Numbered from the stretch's first letter, positions 15,104 through 22,514 are shown. The stretch: 64,000 bases of DNA from Streptomyces tsukubensis (GCF_009296025.1 NZ_CP045178.1:4216001-4280000), one strand, 5' to 3'. The notes: a model not told the origin generated them from the letters alone. A program made the numbers and translations.

Positions 15104-16873
15104 TTAGGCGGCGGCTTCGTCGTCGCTGGCCGGATCGTCGGATTCCTCGGCCTCCGGCTCGCCCGTCTCTTCGTCGGTGCCGGTCTCCTGCTCGGTCTCC
15201 GGCTCGCTGCCGGACGTGATCGCGCGGGGCTTCTTCTTCGACGGGTCGTACGGCTCGTCGTCCACGACCGACTGCTCAATGGGCGTGAGCGGGTAACCGA
15301 GGGCCGCGAGCACCTGGAACCACCTGCCGGTGGGCGTCCGCGTCCACGGAGCGCGCTGGCTGTCTGTCCTCCACGCGGAACGGTTCGCGCACTTCTCCCG
15401 GACGGCTGCGATGGCGGCGAACTGGAGCTGCGGGGCCCTGCGGGGGTCCTGGGCGACGCGCCCGGCGAAGCTGCCTCGGTCCTTGGCCTGCTCGGTGTTG
15501 AGCCCCAGGAAGGCGGCCAGGATCTCGGTCGTCGGCTCCTTGTTCAGGTCATCACAGATCCCCCAACTACCGTTCAGAAGAGCGTTGTTCACGTGACCGA
15601 TAAGGGTGTTGGTGGTGGTCTTCGGGAGGTTGCGCCGCTTGATCAGGTCGGTGATCCACTTCCGGCGCAGGGCCTCGGCCGCGTCCCAGTCGATGTTCCC
15701 CTTCTTGACGGCGGCGCGGGCGGCGCGCTCGGCCTCCACCTCGGCGGCGGTCTTCGTGCCGCCGGTGCCGCTGCTGCCCTCGGGCACCGTGTGCCCGTAC
15801 AGGCCGGGAGCGGAGCAGTAGGGCTCGTACCGGTCCGCCCGCCGCTCATCGAACACCCACACCAGACCCTTGCACTCGGCGTGCTCCTCGGTGCTGATGC
15901 CGCGCAGTCGCCAAACGGGCATGGCGCGCTCGGACAGTTCCTCGGCGTCCCTGATCTTCTGCCCGGCCGCCTCCAGCTCGGCGCGGTGGGCCTCGGCCTT
16001 GGACCGCTTGTCGCGCTTGGTCCGCTCGACGGCGATGGCCCAGTCAACGTCTCCCTCGTCGGCGTCGTCGGCGGCGGCCTCGGTGATCGCGGCGAGCGCT
16101 TCGGCGTCGTCCGCGAACTCCGACAGCGCGGCCAGGTGCTCGAACGTCCACTCGTAGCTGCTCGCGCCGCTGACGGCGGCCGACAGCTTCTCGTCGGACC
16201 GGACCTTGACCAGCGTCTTGACGTCCTTCTGCCGCACGCCTGCGGCCTTGGCGATGCGACCCACCTGCGCGCCCGCTTCGGCCGCGCTGAACATCGCCTG
16301 GTTCATCTCGGAAGTGCTCAAGCTCTTGCGGTGCTGTGCGGTCGTGATCATGTCGAGGAACTGGCCCGCCGCGTCGCGGTCGTCGTCCTCCCACTCGTAC
16401 GGCAGGTGGGTAAGACCCGCGTCCGTCGCGGCGTGGTAGCGGCGGTTTCCGTCGTTGACCTGGAGGACTCCGCCGTCGAGCCGCTGGATCTTGACGGGGA
16501 TGCGGCACCCCTCGGTGCGGAGCGAATCCACGAACGGCGCGCTGATGTCCAGGTCTTCGCGGGCGTTCTTCGGGTGCGGGGTGAGCGCGTCGATCCGGAT
16601 CACGGGGCGCGGGGTGACCGGAACGGCCTCCAGCCCTGCGGCGACGGCGGCGGCCAGCCGCTGGAACCCGTCGATGACCTGCGGCACGTCGCCGTGGGTG
16701 CGCACGACGTACAGCGGCTCCTCGACGCCGTTGTCCTTCACGTCGGCCAGCAGATCGGCCGGGGCCTCGAAGTCGCGGACATTGCCGGGGTGCGCGGCCA
16801 GCTCGGCGACGGTGAGCGTCGGCCACGGGGCAGGGGCGGTCTGGACGCCGGCCTGGGTCTTGGTGTTCGTCAT
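15104..16873 (-). CDS. ParB-like protein with two N-terminal ParB/Srx-type domains
   Basis: The protein has 589 residues; ATG 16873 follows CTCTCACCAGGAAGAAGAAGG. Residues 20-85 (LTVAELAAHPGNVRDF...QVIDGFQRLAAAVAAGLEAVPV) and 92-160 (IRIDALTPHPKNARED...LQVNDGNRRYHAATDAGLTHLPYEW) are two successive ParB-type NTPase/nuclease folds, each with a variant of the GERRxR box (DGFQRL, DGNRRY). Residues 195-235 form an HTH-like segment (QVGRIAKAAGVRQKDVKTLVKV). The rest is charged and ends in a Glu/Asp-rich tail. Plasmid ParB-like proteins serve in partition, regulation or as nucleases; no ParA partner is visible in the element. An in-frame extension to GTG 16960 is possible. Confidence 0.8.
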   Translation of the reverse strand: MTNTKTQAGVQTAPAPWPTLTVAELAAHPGNVRDFEAPADLLADVKDNGVEEPLYVVRTHGDVPQVIDGFQRLAAAVAAGLEAVPVTPRPVIRIDALTPHPKNAREDLDISAPFVDSLRTEGCRIPVKIQRLDGGVLQVNDGNRRYHAATDAGLTHLPYEWEDDDRDAAGQFLDMITTAQHRKSLSTSEMNQAMFSAAEAGAQVGRIAKAAGVRQKDVKTLVKVRSDEKLSAAVSGASSYEWTFEHLAALSEFADDAEALAAITEAAADDADEGDVDWAIAVERTKRDKRSKAEAHRAELEAAGQKIRDAEELSERAMPVWRLRGISTEEHAECKGLVWVFDERRADRYEPYCSAPGLYGHTVPEGSSGTGGTKTAAEVEAERAARAAVKKGNIDWDAAEALRRKWITDLIKRRNLPKTTTNTLIGHVNNALLNGSWGICDDLNKEPTTEILAAFLGLNTEQAKDRGSFAGRVAQDPRRAPQLQFAAIAAVREKCANRSAWRTDSQRAPWTRTPTGRWFQVLAALGYPLTPIEQSVVDDEPYDPSKKKPRAITSGSEPETEQETGTDEETGEPEAEESDDPASDDEAAA

Positions 16874-16923
16874 CGGTCCTTCTTCTTCCTGGTGAGAGTT
16901 GGTCGGGCCATCCGGCCCGGTGG

Positions 16924-16994
16924 GGTGTCGGTCGGGGGGTTGCCCTCCCCCTCCCGACACCATTAATTAAACCACGTTCTTGAGAGTGGGGCAA
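16924..16994 (-). promoter_or_regulatory. Expression cassette 5: promoter and 5' hairpin
   Basis: -35 TTGCCC (16989-16994), 18-bp spacer ending AGAACGTGGT, -10 TTAATT (16965-16970). The hairpin at 16924-16961 has perfect GGTGTCGG/CCGACACC arms and the AGGGCAA loop. A CGGGCC/GGCCCG hairpin and CTCTCACCAG (16889-16898) follow, then the double-ParB gene. Confidence 0.8.
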
Positions 16995-17431
16995 CCAGGG
17001 ATGTTGTGATCGCCGTCACTCGGGTGCAGCGCTGCGGCGGCGCGGATCATCGCGGCGGCCTCGGCGGTGGTCCGCTCGGGCTCGTCGCCCCAGCACCACA
17101 GGAGAGTGCGCCGGTAGGCGTCCTCCGTGAGCTTGAGCTTTCGCCACCGGACGCCGGACACGGGGCGGCCGTTGGCGTGGTTGCTGAGCACCACAAGGGA
17201 GTCGAACAGGGCGCGTTGGAAGATGTCCCACGGTTCACCGCGTACGGACCAGCGGGGCCGGACGGAGCGCACGCCGCGTTCCCATGCGTGCAGCACGGTG
17301 CACGGGGCGGTGTCGCCCATCCGGCCGGGCTGCCAGAGGTGGTCACCCTGGTAGAGCCCTACGCGCTCGATGTGGTCGGCGGCGGCGGTGAGGATGCGGG
17401 CGGGGGTGGCGTGCGGCTTCCGGGACGGCAT
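16967..17431 (-). CDS. Hypothetical protein, 154 residues (intact paralog of 5418-5845)
   Basis: ATG 17431 follows CAGGAGG. It starts MPSRKPHATPARILTAAADHIERVGLYQGDHLWQPG, close to the frameshifted copy at 5845 (AAILEWAARHIEHVGIHQGPRLFDGPG). Later it has two Trp-rich segments and an Ala-rich helix (TTAEAAAMIRAAAALHP). Actinobacteria carry many such proteins on mobile elements; their role is unknown. The last codons (CPTLKNVV-stop) coincide with the promoter of cassette 5. Confidence 0.65.
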   Translation of the reverse strand: MPSRKPHATPARILTAAADHIERVGLYQGDHLWQPGRMGDTAPCTVLHAWERGVRSVRPRWSVRGEPWDIFQRALFDSLVVLSNHANGRPVSGVRWRKLKLTEDAYRRTLLWCWGDEPERTTAEAAAMIRAAAALHPSDGDHNIPGCPTLKNVV

Positions 17432-17460
17432 CGCGTCCTCCTGGCGGTGGTCGGTGGCGG

Positions 17461-17703
17461 TCAACTGGCGGCGCGCTGTACGGACTTGGCGGTGATGGTG
17501 CACTCGACGCAGTGACACGGGGTCTGCCACCGCCAGCCGGACATGGAGATGATCGAGTAGGCAAGGGCGGCGGCTTCGCTGATCCGGCCGGTGCCGGGCT
17601 CCTTCGGCGTCGCGGCGGCCCACGTGTACGGGAAGCTGTAGGTCTGGAAGTAGTGGCGGCCGTTCTCGTCGGTCTTGTGGAATCGGGCCCATTCCATGTA
17701 CAT
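17461..17703 (-). CDS. Small hypothetical protein with Cys-His cluster
   Basis: The protein has 80 residues; ATG 17703 follows GAGGAG. The sequence MYMEWARFHKTDENGRHYFQTYSFPYTW is aromatic-rich, and the C-terminus has CHCVECTI, a possible metal site. It lies 29 bp upstream of the 154-residue gene and 68 bp downstream of the DUF2786 gene, probably in one transcript. Confidence 0.6.
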   Translation of the reverse strand: MYMEWARFHKTDENGRHYFQTYSFPYTWAAATPKEPGTGRISEAAALAYSIISMSGWRWQTPCHCVECTITAKSVQRAAS

Positions 17704-17771
17704 GCGTGACTCCTCGTCGCTTCGAGCGGGGGGCCGGGGCGGCGGGCTGCCGCCCCGGCGAGACGGGCGGG

Positions 17772-18509
17772 TCAGGCTGCAATCGCTCCGGCGGTCTGGG
17801 CCCCGATGCGGCGGCTGCCTCCGATGTCGGCGCGGTTGCCTGCGGCGGCTCCGTCGCCGTACCCGCTGCCGCTGTACGAGCCACGCGTGTGCCGGACGTG
17901 CGGGTGCTCCTCGCGGTAGAGGGCATCAACCATCGCGTCGCGGTCGGCCAGCACGAGTTCACCGCTACGGCCGGTGGCCGACGTCTCCCCGCTGGCGGCG
18001 GCGCGGGCGGCCTGCTCGATCGCCTTGAGCCGTTCTATGACGCGCTCGATGAACCCGAGGGTCCACGAGTTGCGCCATGCTCGCGCGCTGCGGACGCCGT
18101 ACGGGACAACCTGCGCACTGAGCCCGCCGAGCATCTGGATCAGAAGGGAGGCGTACAGGACTTCGGCGCGCTGAATGTCGGACTCATGGCCGACGATGTG
18201 AACGCGGCGCACCTTGCCCCGCACACCCATGTGCACGGCCTTGCACCCAACGCTCTGAGCGATGAAGCAGATCAGCCGGACACGGGACATGGCCCACGGG
18301 TTGGGGAGGTCGACGTACTTCGCGGTGACCGCGTCCCGCGACGGCTGCCCGTCGCTCAGCATGGCCTCTTCGACGCCGTACTTCGCCATCATCTCGAACG
18401 CCCGCCTCCGGGCCAACTCCGCCTCCGACTCCGGCGTACGGGGGTCCTCCGCCGTGGCGAGCAGGGCGCGGATGGTGTCGAGCTTTCCGGGGGCCTTCGT
18501 GGTGCTCAC
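17772..18509 (-). CDS. DUF2786 domain protein
   Basis: The protein has 245 residues; the GTG start follows CTCTCACCAGGAG. Residues 8-48 (KLDTIRALLATAEDPRTPESEAELARRRAFEMMAKYGVEE) match DUF2786. The middle has VRLICFIAQSVGCKAVHMG and a helical region; the end is Gly/Ala-rich. DUF2786 proteins are common in phages and plasmids, without a proven function. It is first in the minus-strand array and is divergent from the plus-strand operon at 19048. A 28-codon leader frame from 18592 ends in a TGA that overlaps this GTG. Confidence 0.75.
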   Translation of the reverse strand: MSTTKAPGKLDTIRALLATAEDPRTPESEAELARRRAFEMMAKYGVEEAMLSDGQPSRDAVTAKYVDLPNPWAMSRVRLICFIAQSVGCKAVHMGVRGKVRRVHIVGHESDIQRAEVLYASLLIQMLGGLSAQVVPYGVRSARAWRNSWTLGFIERVIERLKAIEQAARAAASGETSATGRSGELVLADRDAMVDALYREEHPHVRHTRGSYSGSGYGDGAAAGNRADIGGSRRIGAQTAGAIAA

Positions 18510-18560
18510 GTTCGTTCTCCTGGTGAGAGAGGTTGTCGGCGGCCGGTCGGCCTGCCGCGT

Positions 18561-18627
18561 GCCGGTCGGGGGTTGCCCTCCCCTTCCGACATGACTAATT
18601 AAACCACGTTCTAGGGGGTCGGGTCAA
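18561..18627 (-). promoter_or_regulatory. Expression cassette 6: promoter and 5' hairpin
   Basis: -35 TTGACC (18622-18627), 19-bp spacer ending TAGAACGTGGT, -10 TTAATT (18597-18602). The hairpin at 18561-18592 matches cassette 3, with AGGGCAA in the loop. A second GC hairpin and CTCTCACCAG (18520-18529) precede the DUF2786 start. Confidence 0.8.
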
Positions 18628-18694
18628 CCGGAACATGGGCCCTGACCTGCCCTTTTTCGCCCCACCTCCCCGCACCCGCTCGGCCGGGCCCGGC

Positions 18695-18942
18695 CACAAC
18701 GGGCCTGGGCGGGGTTCCCTCCTCGGTCGGACAGCTCCGCCGTATCAGGGTTCCGGGCGCGGTGTCCTGGCTCGCGTAGCGACCGCGTAGCGGCTTGGCC
18801 TGGACGCCGTGCCCGGGTTCCTGATACGCCCCTTGGGGTGTCCGGCCGAGGAGGGAACCCCGCCTTCACCCGCACCACAACGCTCCCGCACCCGACCAAC
18901 CAGCCCCCACCCCCTCCGAGGAGGACCCGCCGGAGGCAGCCT
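18695..18942. repeat. 248-bp perfect direct repeat, copy 2, with long hairpin
   Basis: Identical to 11159-11406, 7536 bp away. The 157-bp foldback is at 18708-18864. This copy lies between the divergent DUF2786 gene and the plus-strand operon. Together with cassette 6 it forms a block homologous to 10976-11406. Confidence 0.85.
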
Positions 18943-19047
18943 TTCGCCCTCGCCGGCACCCAACGAACCCGTGGTTCGAGATGTCCGCGGACCTGTGCCT
19001 ACGGTGCGCGGGATAAGCAGTGATTTCGAACAGAACTGGGGGCACGG

Positions 19048-19488
19048 GTGAGCACCACTTCGGCAGGACCGGTGAGCGCGGCGGAGCTGCGGCGGCGGGT
19101 TCGCGCTGCTGAAGCGCTGAAGGCGAAGACGCGGGAGATGGCCGCCACAAACGCGTTGACCGCGCGTGAGGCCGCGGTGAAGGCGGCCAAGGCGAAGGAG
19201 GAGGCAGACGTCACCGCGCGGGAAGCTGCCGCTGTAGTCCTACGGCTGTTCGACAACGACGCCGAGTTGGTCTCGGAGCTTCTTGGTGTGCCGGCGGAGG
19301 AACTGGAGCGCGAGGCGAAGCCTGTTACCGCCGCTCGCGCGAAGGAGATCATCGAATCGCTGCGGGCCCGCGCCGAGCGCCCCCGTCCCACCCGGGCCCG
19401 TAAGCCTCGGGCGGATGCGGCTTCCTCGGCCTCGGGCATCCCGGCCCCGGCCTCCACTGCGGACGATAGCCGGGCTGATGCCGCCTGA
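19048..19488 (+). CDS. Hypothetical coiled-coil protein, 146 residues
   Basis: GTG 19048 follows GGGGGCACG. The product is Ala/Glu/Arg-rich (VSAAELRRRVRAAEALKAKTREMAATNALTAREAAVKAAKAKEEADVTAREAAAVVLRLFDND) and is probably a long helix with coiled-coil character, followed by a disordered tail. It is the first gene of the plus-strand operon; its stop overlaps the start of the HNH gene. It may be an accessory DNA-binding or scaffold protein, but there is no direct evidence. Confidence 0.6.
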   Translation: MSTTSAGPVSAAELRRRVRAAEALKAKTREMAATNALTAREAAVKAAKAKEEADVTAREAAAVVLRLFDNDAELVSELLGVPAEELEREAKPVTAARAKEIIESLRARAERPRPTRARKPRADAASSASGIPAPASTADDSRADAA

Positions 19489-20113
19489 GAACGACCTCGG
19501 GCCCGGACTCTTCCCGCTCGCGGCGGTGAACGAGTCCGGGCCCGTTCACGTTGATGAGCAACTTGCCCTCATAGGTGAGCCAACGCCCGTTCGCATACCG
19601 GCTGTTGAGTGGTCGGTCTGGCTGGCGAACGAGTCCGTTCAAGCCCGGTACTGGGCAAAGGTCTACCGAACCTCGTCAGCCGAGGACTGCTGGTTCTTCT
19701 TCGGTGGGATCTCCAGCACCGGCCATGCCAGCTTCAGGGCCGCGTCGCGGCCGGGCAGAACGCGACGCGGCACGGTGCCGGGCCACCTCTACGGGTACCA
19801 GCTCGCCCACGGTGTCATCCCTCGACTCGGCTGGGGAACCGACAGCCCGACCGTCTGCCACACCTGTGACAACCACTCCTGCCAGCAGCCGACTCACCTG
19901 CGGATGGGCACGGCGGCGGAGAACCGAGCCGAATGGCTGGCCCGCCGCAGAGACCCGGGAAGTCCCCTCGCCGACCTTCGCGGCCCGGCCGGACGCTCCC
20001 GTGCCATTGGTGCCGCCATCCGGGCCGGCAAGGACAGTGGGGAGTCCAAGGCAGAGATCGCGGCACGCGTCCGTGTAGCGATTGCAGCGGGCCGCCCCCT
20101 CAGCCTCTGGTGA
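19478..20113 (+). CDS. HNH endonuclease family protein
   Basis: The protein has 211 residues. ATG 19478 overlaps the previous stop by 11 bases. Residues 120-150 read VCHTCDNHSCQQPTHLRMGTAAEN, the H-x-C-D-N-x-x-C-x-x-P-x-H-L core of HNH_3-type nucleases. The N-terminal half has W-rich segments (YRTSSAEDCWFFFGGISSTGHASF), a common lead-in of phage HNH proteins. Basic residues dominate the C-terminus. Such free-standing HNH enzymes nick or cut DNA, are often self-mobile, and can act in phage or element DNA processing. The target is unknown. Confidence 0.75.
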   Translation: MPPENDLGPGLFPLAAVNESGPVHVDEQLALIGEPTPVRIPAVEWSVWLANESVQARYWAKVYRTSSAEDCWFFFGGISSTGHASFRAASRPGRTRRGTVPGHLYGYQLAHGVIPRLGWGTDSPTVCHTCDNHSCQQPTHLRMGTAAENRAEWLARRRDPGSPLADLRGPAGRSRAIGAAIRAGKDSGESKAEIAARVRVAIAAGRPLSLW

Positions 20114-20153
20114 CGACCGACCGCCACCAGACCGATCCACCTTGGGAGAGAAC

Positions 20154-20474
20154 GTGACACCCGCTGGACCGCACCGCGCCCTCGTGTACGTGCTGAACGG
20201 GCGCTGGCGCCTGATCGTGGCACCGCTTGCCTCCGAGGAACGGGAGGTCCGTGTCGAGGACCCCAACCCTGTGCGGCAACTCGTCGTCCGCGATCTGGGG
20301 CCGGCGGACACGGGCTTCGCCCCCGCGTCGTTCGGACATCGCCTCATCGAGAACGGGTTCATCATCGACCCGTCCGAACGGGCCAAGCCGGGCACCGTCA
20401 ACGGCTGGTCGCGGACCGACGACCCCGACCGGTGGCAGACGGTCTGCTACCCGACCTCGGAAGCCGTGGGCTGA
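20154..20474 (+). CDS. Hypothetical protein, 106 residues
   Basis: GTG 20154 follows GGGAGAG. The product reads VTPAGPHRALVYVLNGRWRLIVAPLASEEREVRVEDPNPVRQLVVRDLG, a beta-rich small protein without a known family. It is third in the plus-strand operon and ends before a 48-bp perfect palindrome. Confidence 0.6.
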   Translation: MTPAGPHRALVYVLNGRWRLIVAPLASEEREVRVEDPNPVRQLVVRDLGPADTGFAPASFGHRLIENGFIIDPSERAKPGTVNGWSRTDDPDRWQTVCYPTSEAVG

Positions 20475-20504
20475 AGCCACGGACGGTTTCGCGCTGCGGA
20501 GCAC

Positions 20505-20552
20505 ACGCAAATTCGGCCCGCTCCTCGCGAGGAGCGGGCCGAATTTGCGTGA
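20505..20552. terminator. 48-bp perfect palindrome, bidirectional terminator
   Basis: Two 24-bp arms meet without a spacer at 20528/20529. It lies between the convergent plus-strand operon and the integrase gene. AT-rich flanks inside the arms (CGCAAATTCGG) give short U or A runs in both directions. Confidence 0.8.
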
Positions 20553-20594
20553 TGAAGGACATACTCCTTCGAGTGACCGGATGGAGTTTCCGGG

Positions 20595-22460
20595 CTACGC
20601 CTTCGCGCTGGTGAGGTCGGCGTCCGGATGCTTGGCGCACACCTCCAGGGCCTCCACTCGGGCCTGCTCGAATGCCCGGGACACGGCAGACTTGTTGATC
20701 CCCCGTGCGTGCGCCTCCGTGCTGCCCTGGGGGCGGAACTCGCTCCGGAATTCGGCGGCCCGGGTGGTGAAGCCGTCGTGCTCGAACTCCCACGCCCACC
20801 GGCTGCTCACCGGAAGCGGCTCGTAAGTCAGGGTGCCGTCGGCCTCGTACGAGGCCAAGGCGTAGTGCACGAACTGCCGTTCCGGCATCCGGGACCAGAC
20901 GGAGCCGCCGCCGGTCCATCGCTCACGCTCCTCTGGGCCGAGGGCTCCGCGGCGGGCGATCCGCTCCTCTGGCCAACCGTCTGCCCGCATAGTCGCGATC
21001 TCTTCCTCGTGGTCGTCGTTCCACTGGTCGGCGACGTCCTGCGCGTGCTCGCGGTCCGCAAATGGCACCTCCCGACCGCCCAGCGTGATGACGAATACCG
21101 GGTCGTTCTCGTGCTCGGCATCGTCCTGCGGCATGTCGCTGGCGTCCTTCCAGGTTTCCTGAGCCAGTCCGGAGAGCTGGCGAGGGACGTGGGGGAGTCC
21201 GTCCGTAGCGGCGGCCAGGCCGGAGCCTTCCAGGAAGCCGGGCAGCGGCGCGGTGGGGTCCATGGCCCATTCGATGGCGGCCATGACCTCGTCGTCCAAG
21301 GCATCTAGGAGGTGACCGTAACGGTCGACGGTGGTGGTGATGGACTCGTGCCCAAGACGTCCTTGGATGGCCGGAAGCGGCACCTTCGCGGCAATCAGCC
21401 ACGATGCGTGGGAGTGACGGAGGTCGTGGATGCGCGGTCGCTTGATGAGGCCGTACTTCTCCGCAGCCAGCTCAATCGCGGGCAGCCAGCGCAAGCGCCG
21501 GAACGTGCCGGGGTCCCACTTGCCCCCCTCGGGACCGGTGAATATGAGGGCATTGGGAGCCAGGCCCTTGGCTCGGCGTCGCAGCATCCGATCAAGCTTG
21601 TGAGTGATGACGACGGTCCGTCGCGCCTTGCGGGTCTTCGGGGGGCCGAGGATGGACTTACCGTCCTCGTCCTTCTTCCAGGCCCGCTGAACACGGATGG
21701 CGGGCCGGCCATTACGCCGCCGAAGGTCACGGGGCTGAAGTGCCGTTGCCTCGCCCCACCGAAAACCCGTCTCCGCGATGGCCTCGCCGAGATCCTTGGC
21801 ATCGTCGCTGAGGCATTCGTAGAGCCAGGCCCATTCCTCGCGTTCGAGGAAGACCATCTCTTCCTCGTCTTCAGCGCCGTCGAGTCGTGGGAGACGAGTC
21901 TTCGCGCACGGATTCGAGGCCCGCAGCGACGGCTCCGCGTCCACCGCCGACTGAAGGATCGAGAAGAGCAAGCCGTGCTCGTTCTGGATGGTCTTCGGTC
22001 GGTACTTCGTTCGCGGCTTCCGGTCTGAAGGGTCGAGCGGAGCGAGCCGTCCGGCCTCCAGGTCGTTGACCCAGTCCTGCACCATCTCTCGGAGGATGGT
22101 GCCCTCACCGTCCTCTACGGAGTAGGGGCCGAACCAGGGCGTCATGTTGGCACGTATTCGTGTCTTGTACTTGCTGCGGGTGTCGCCCTGGATGCCGGTC
22201 AGACGGTCGACGTAGGCGAGCGCGAATGCCTCGAACATCGTGTCCGGCCGGCGCTGGTCAGCGATGAACCCCTGCCCTCGGACCCAGCCGGGCGGCCACT
22301 GCTGACCGTGCCCGTTCACCAGATCCCTGAAGCGCTCGGCGGCCGTCTCATCACTGAAGACCTCCGATTCCTGCTTGGCGCTCCGCGCGCCGCCAGCCCT
22401 CCACAGCACGGTGAAGCTCGCCGTTCCGTCCCTTTTAGGACGGGTCTTGATTGATGCCAT
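20595..22460 (-). CDS. int: Tyrosine site-specific integrase with long C-terminal extension
   Basis: The product has 621 residues from ATG 22460. The catalytic set is visible: Arg234 (TGFRWGE), His345-x-x-Arg348 (IHDLRHSH), His371 (GRLGHESI) and nucleophile Tyr381 (DRYGHL). An N-terminal SAM-like arm-binding region is around residues 75-140. About 230 residues follow the catalytic domain, containing FVITLGGREVPFADREHAQDVADQWNDDHEEEIATMRADG and an HTH-like end. This is unusual, as most phage-type integrases stop soon after the tyrosine. The gene lies 104 bp from the tRNA-Ala, its probable attachment gene. The extension may regulate directionality or bind DNA. Confidence 0.9.
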   Translation of the reverse strand: MASIKTRPKRDGTASFTVLWRAGGARSAKQESEVFSDETAAERFRDLVNGHGQQWPPGWVRGQGFIADQRRPDTMFEAFALAYVDRLTGIQGDTRSKYKTRIRANMTPWFGPYSVEDGEGTILREMVQDWVNDLEAGRLAPLDPSDRKPRTKYRPKTIQNEHGLLFSILQSAVDAEPSLRASNPCAKTRLPRLDGAEDEEEMVFLEREEWAWLYECLSDDAKDLGEAIAETGFRWGEATALQPRDLRRRNGRPAIRVQRAWKKDEDGKSILGPPKTRKARRTVVITHKLDRMLRRRAKGLAPNALIFTGPEGGKWDPGTFRRLRWLPAIELAAEKYGLIKRPRIHDLRHSHASWLIAAKVPLPAIQGRLGHESITTTVDRYGHLLDALDDEVMAAIEWAMDPTAPLPGFLEGSGLAAATDGLPHVPRQLSGLAQETWKDASDMPQDDAEHENDPVFVITLGGREVPFADREHAQDVADQWNDDHEEEIATMRADGWPEERIARRGALGPEERERWTGGGSVWSRMPERQFVHYALASYEADGTLTYEPLPVSSRWAWEFEHDGFTTRAAEFRSEFRPQGSTEAHARGINKSAVSRAFEQARVEALEVCAKHPDADLTSAKA

Positions 22461-22480
22461 GGGGGGACCGTACGACAGGG

Positions 22481-22501
22481 CGGTGTTGACACGGTGTTGA
22501 C
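22481..22501. repeat. Direct repeats in int promoter / attachment arm region
   Basis: CGGTGTTGAC occurs twice, 11 bp apart (22481-22490, 22492-22501), between the integrase start and the tRNA. They could be integrase arm-type or excisionase sites. A TTATAA-like sequence on the minus strand nearby may be the int -10. Confidence 0.4.
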
Positions 22502-22514
22502 GTTATAAACACGG

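Noticed and set aside
14627..16966. 779-codon plus-strand frame
   Set aside because: Antisense to the double-ParB gene and its neighbour; no domain, shadow composition.
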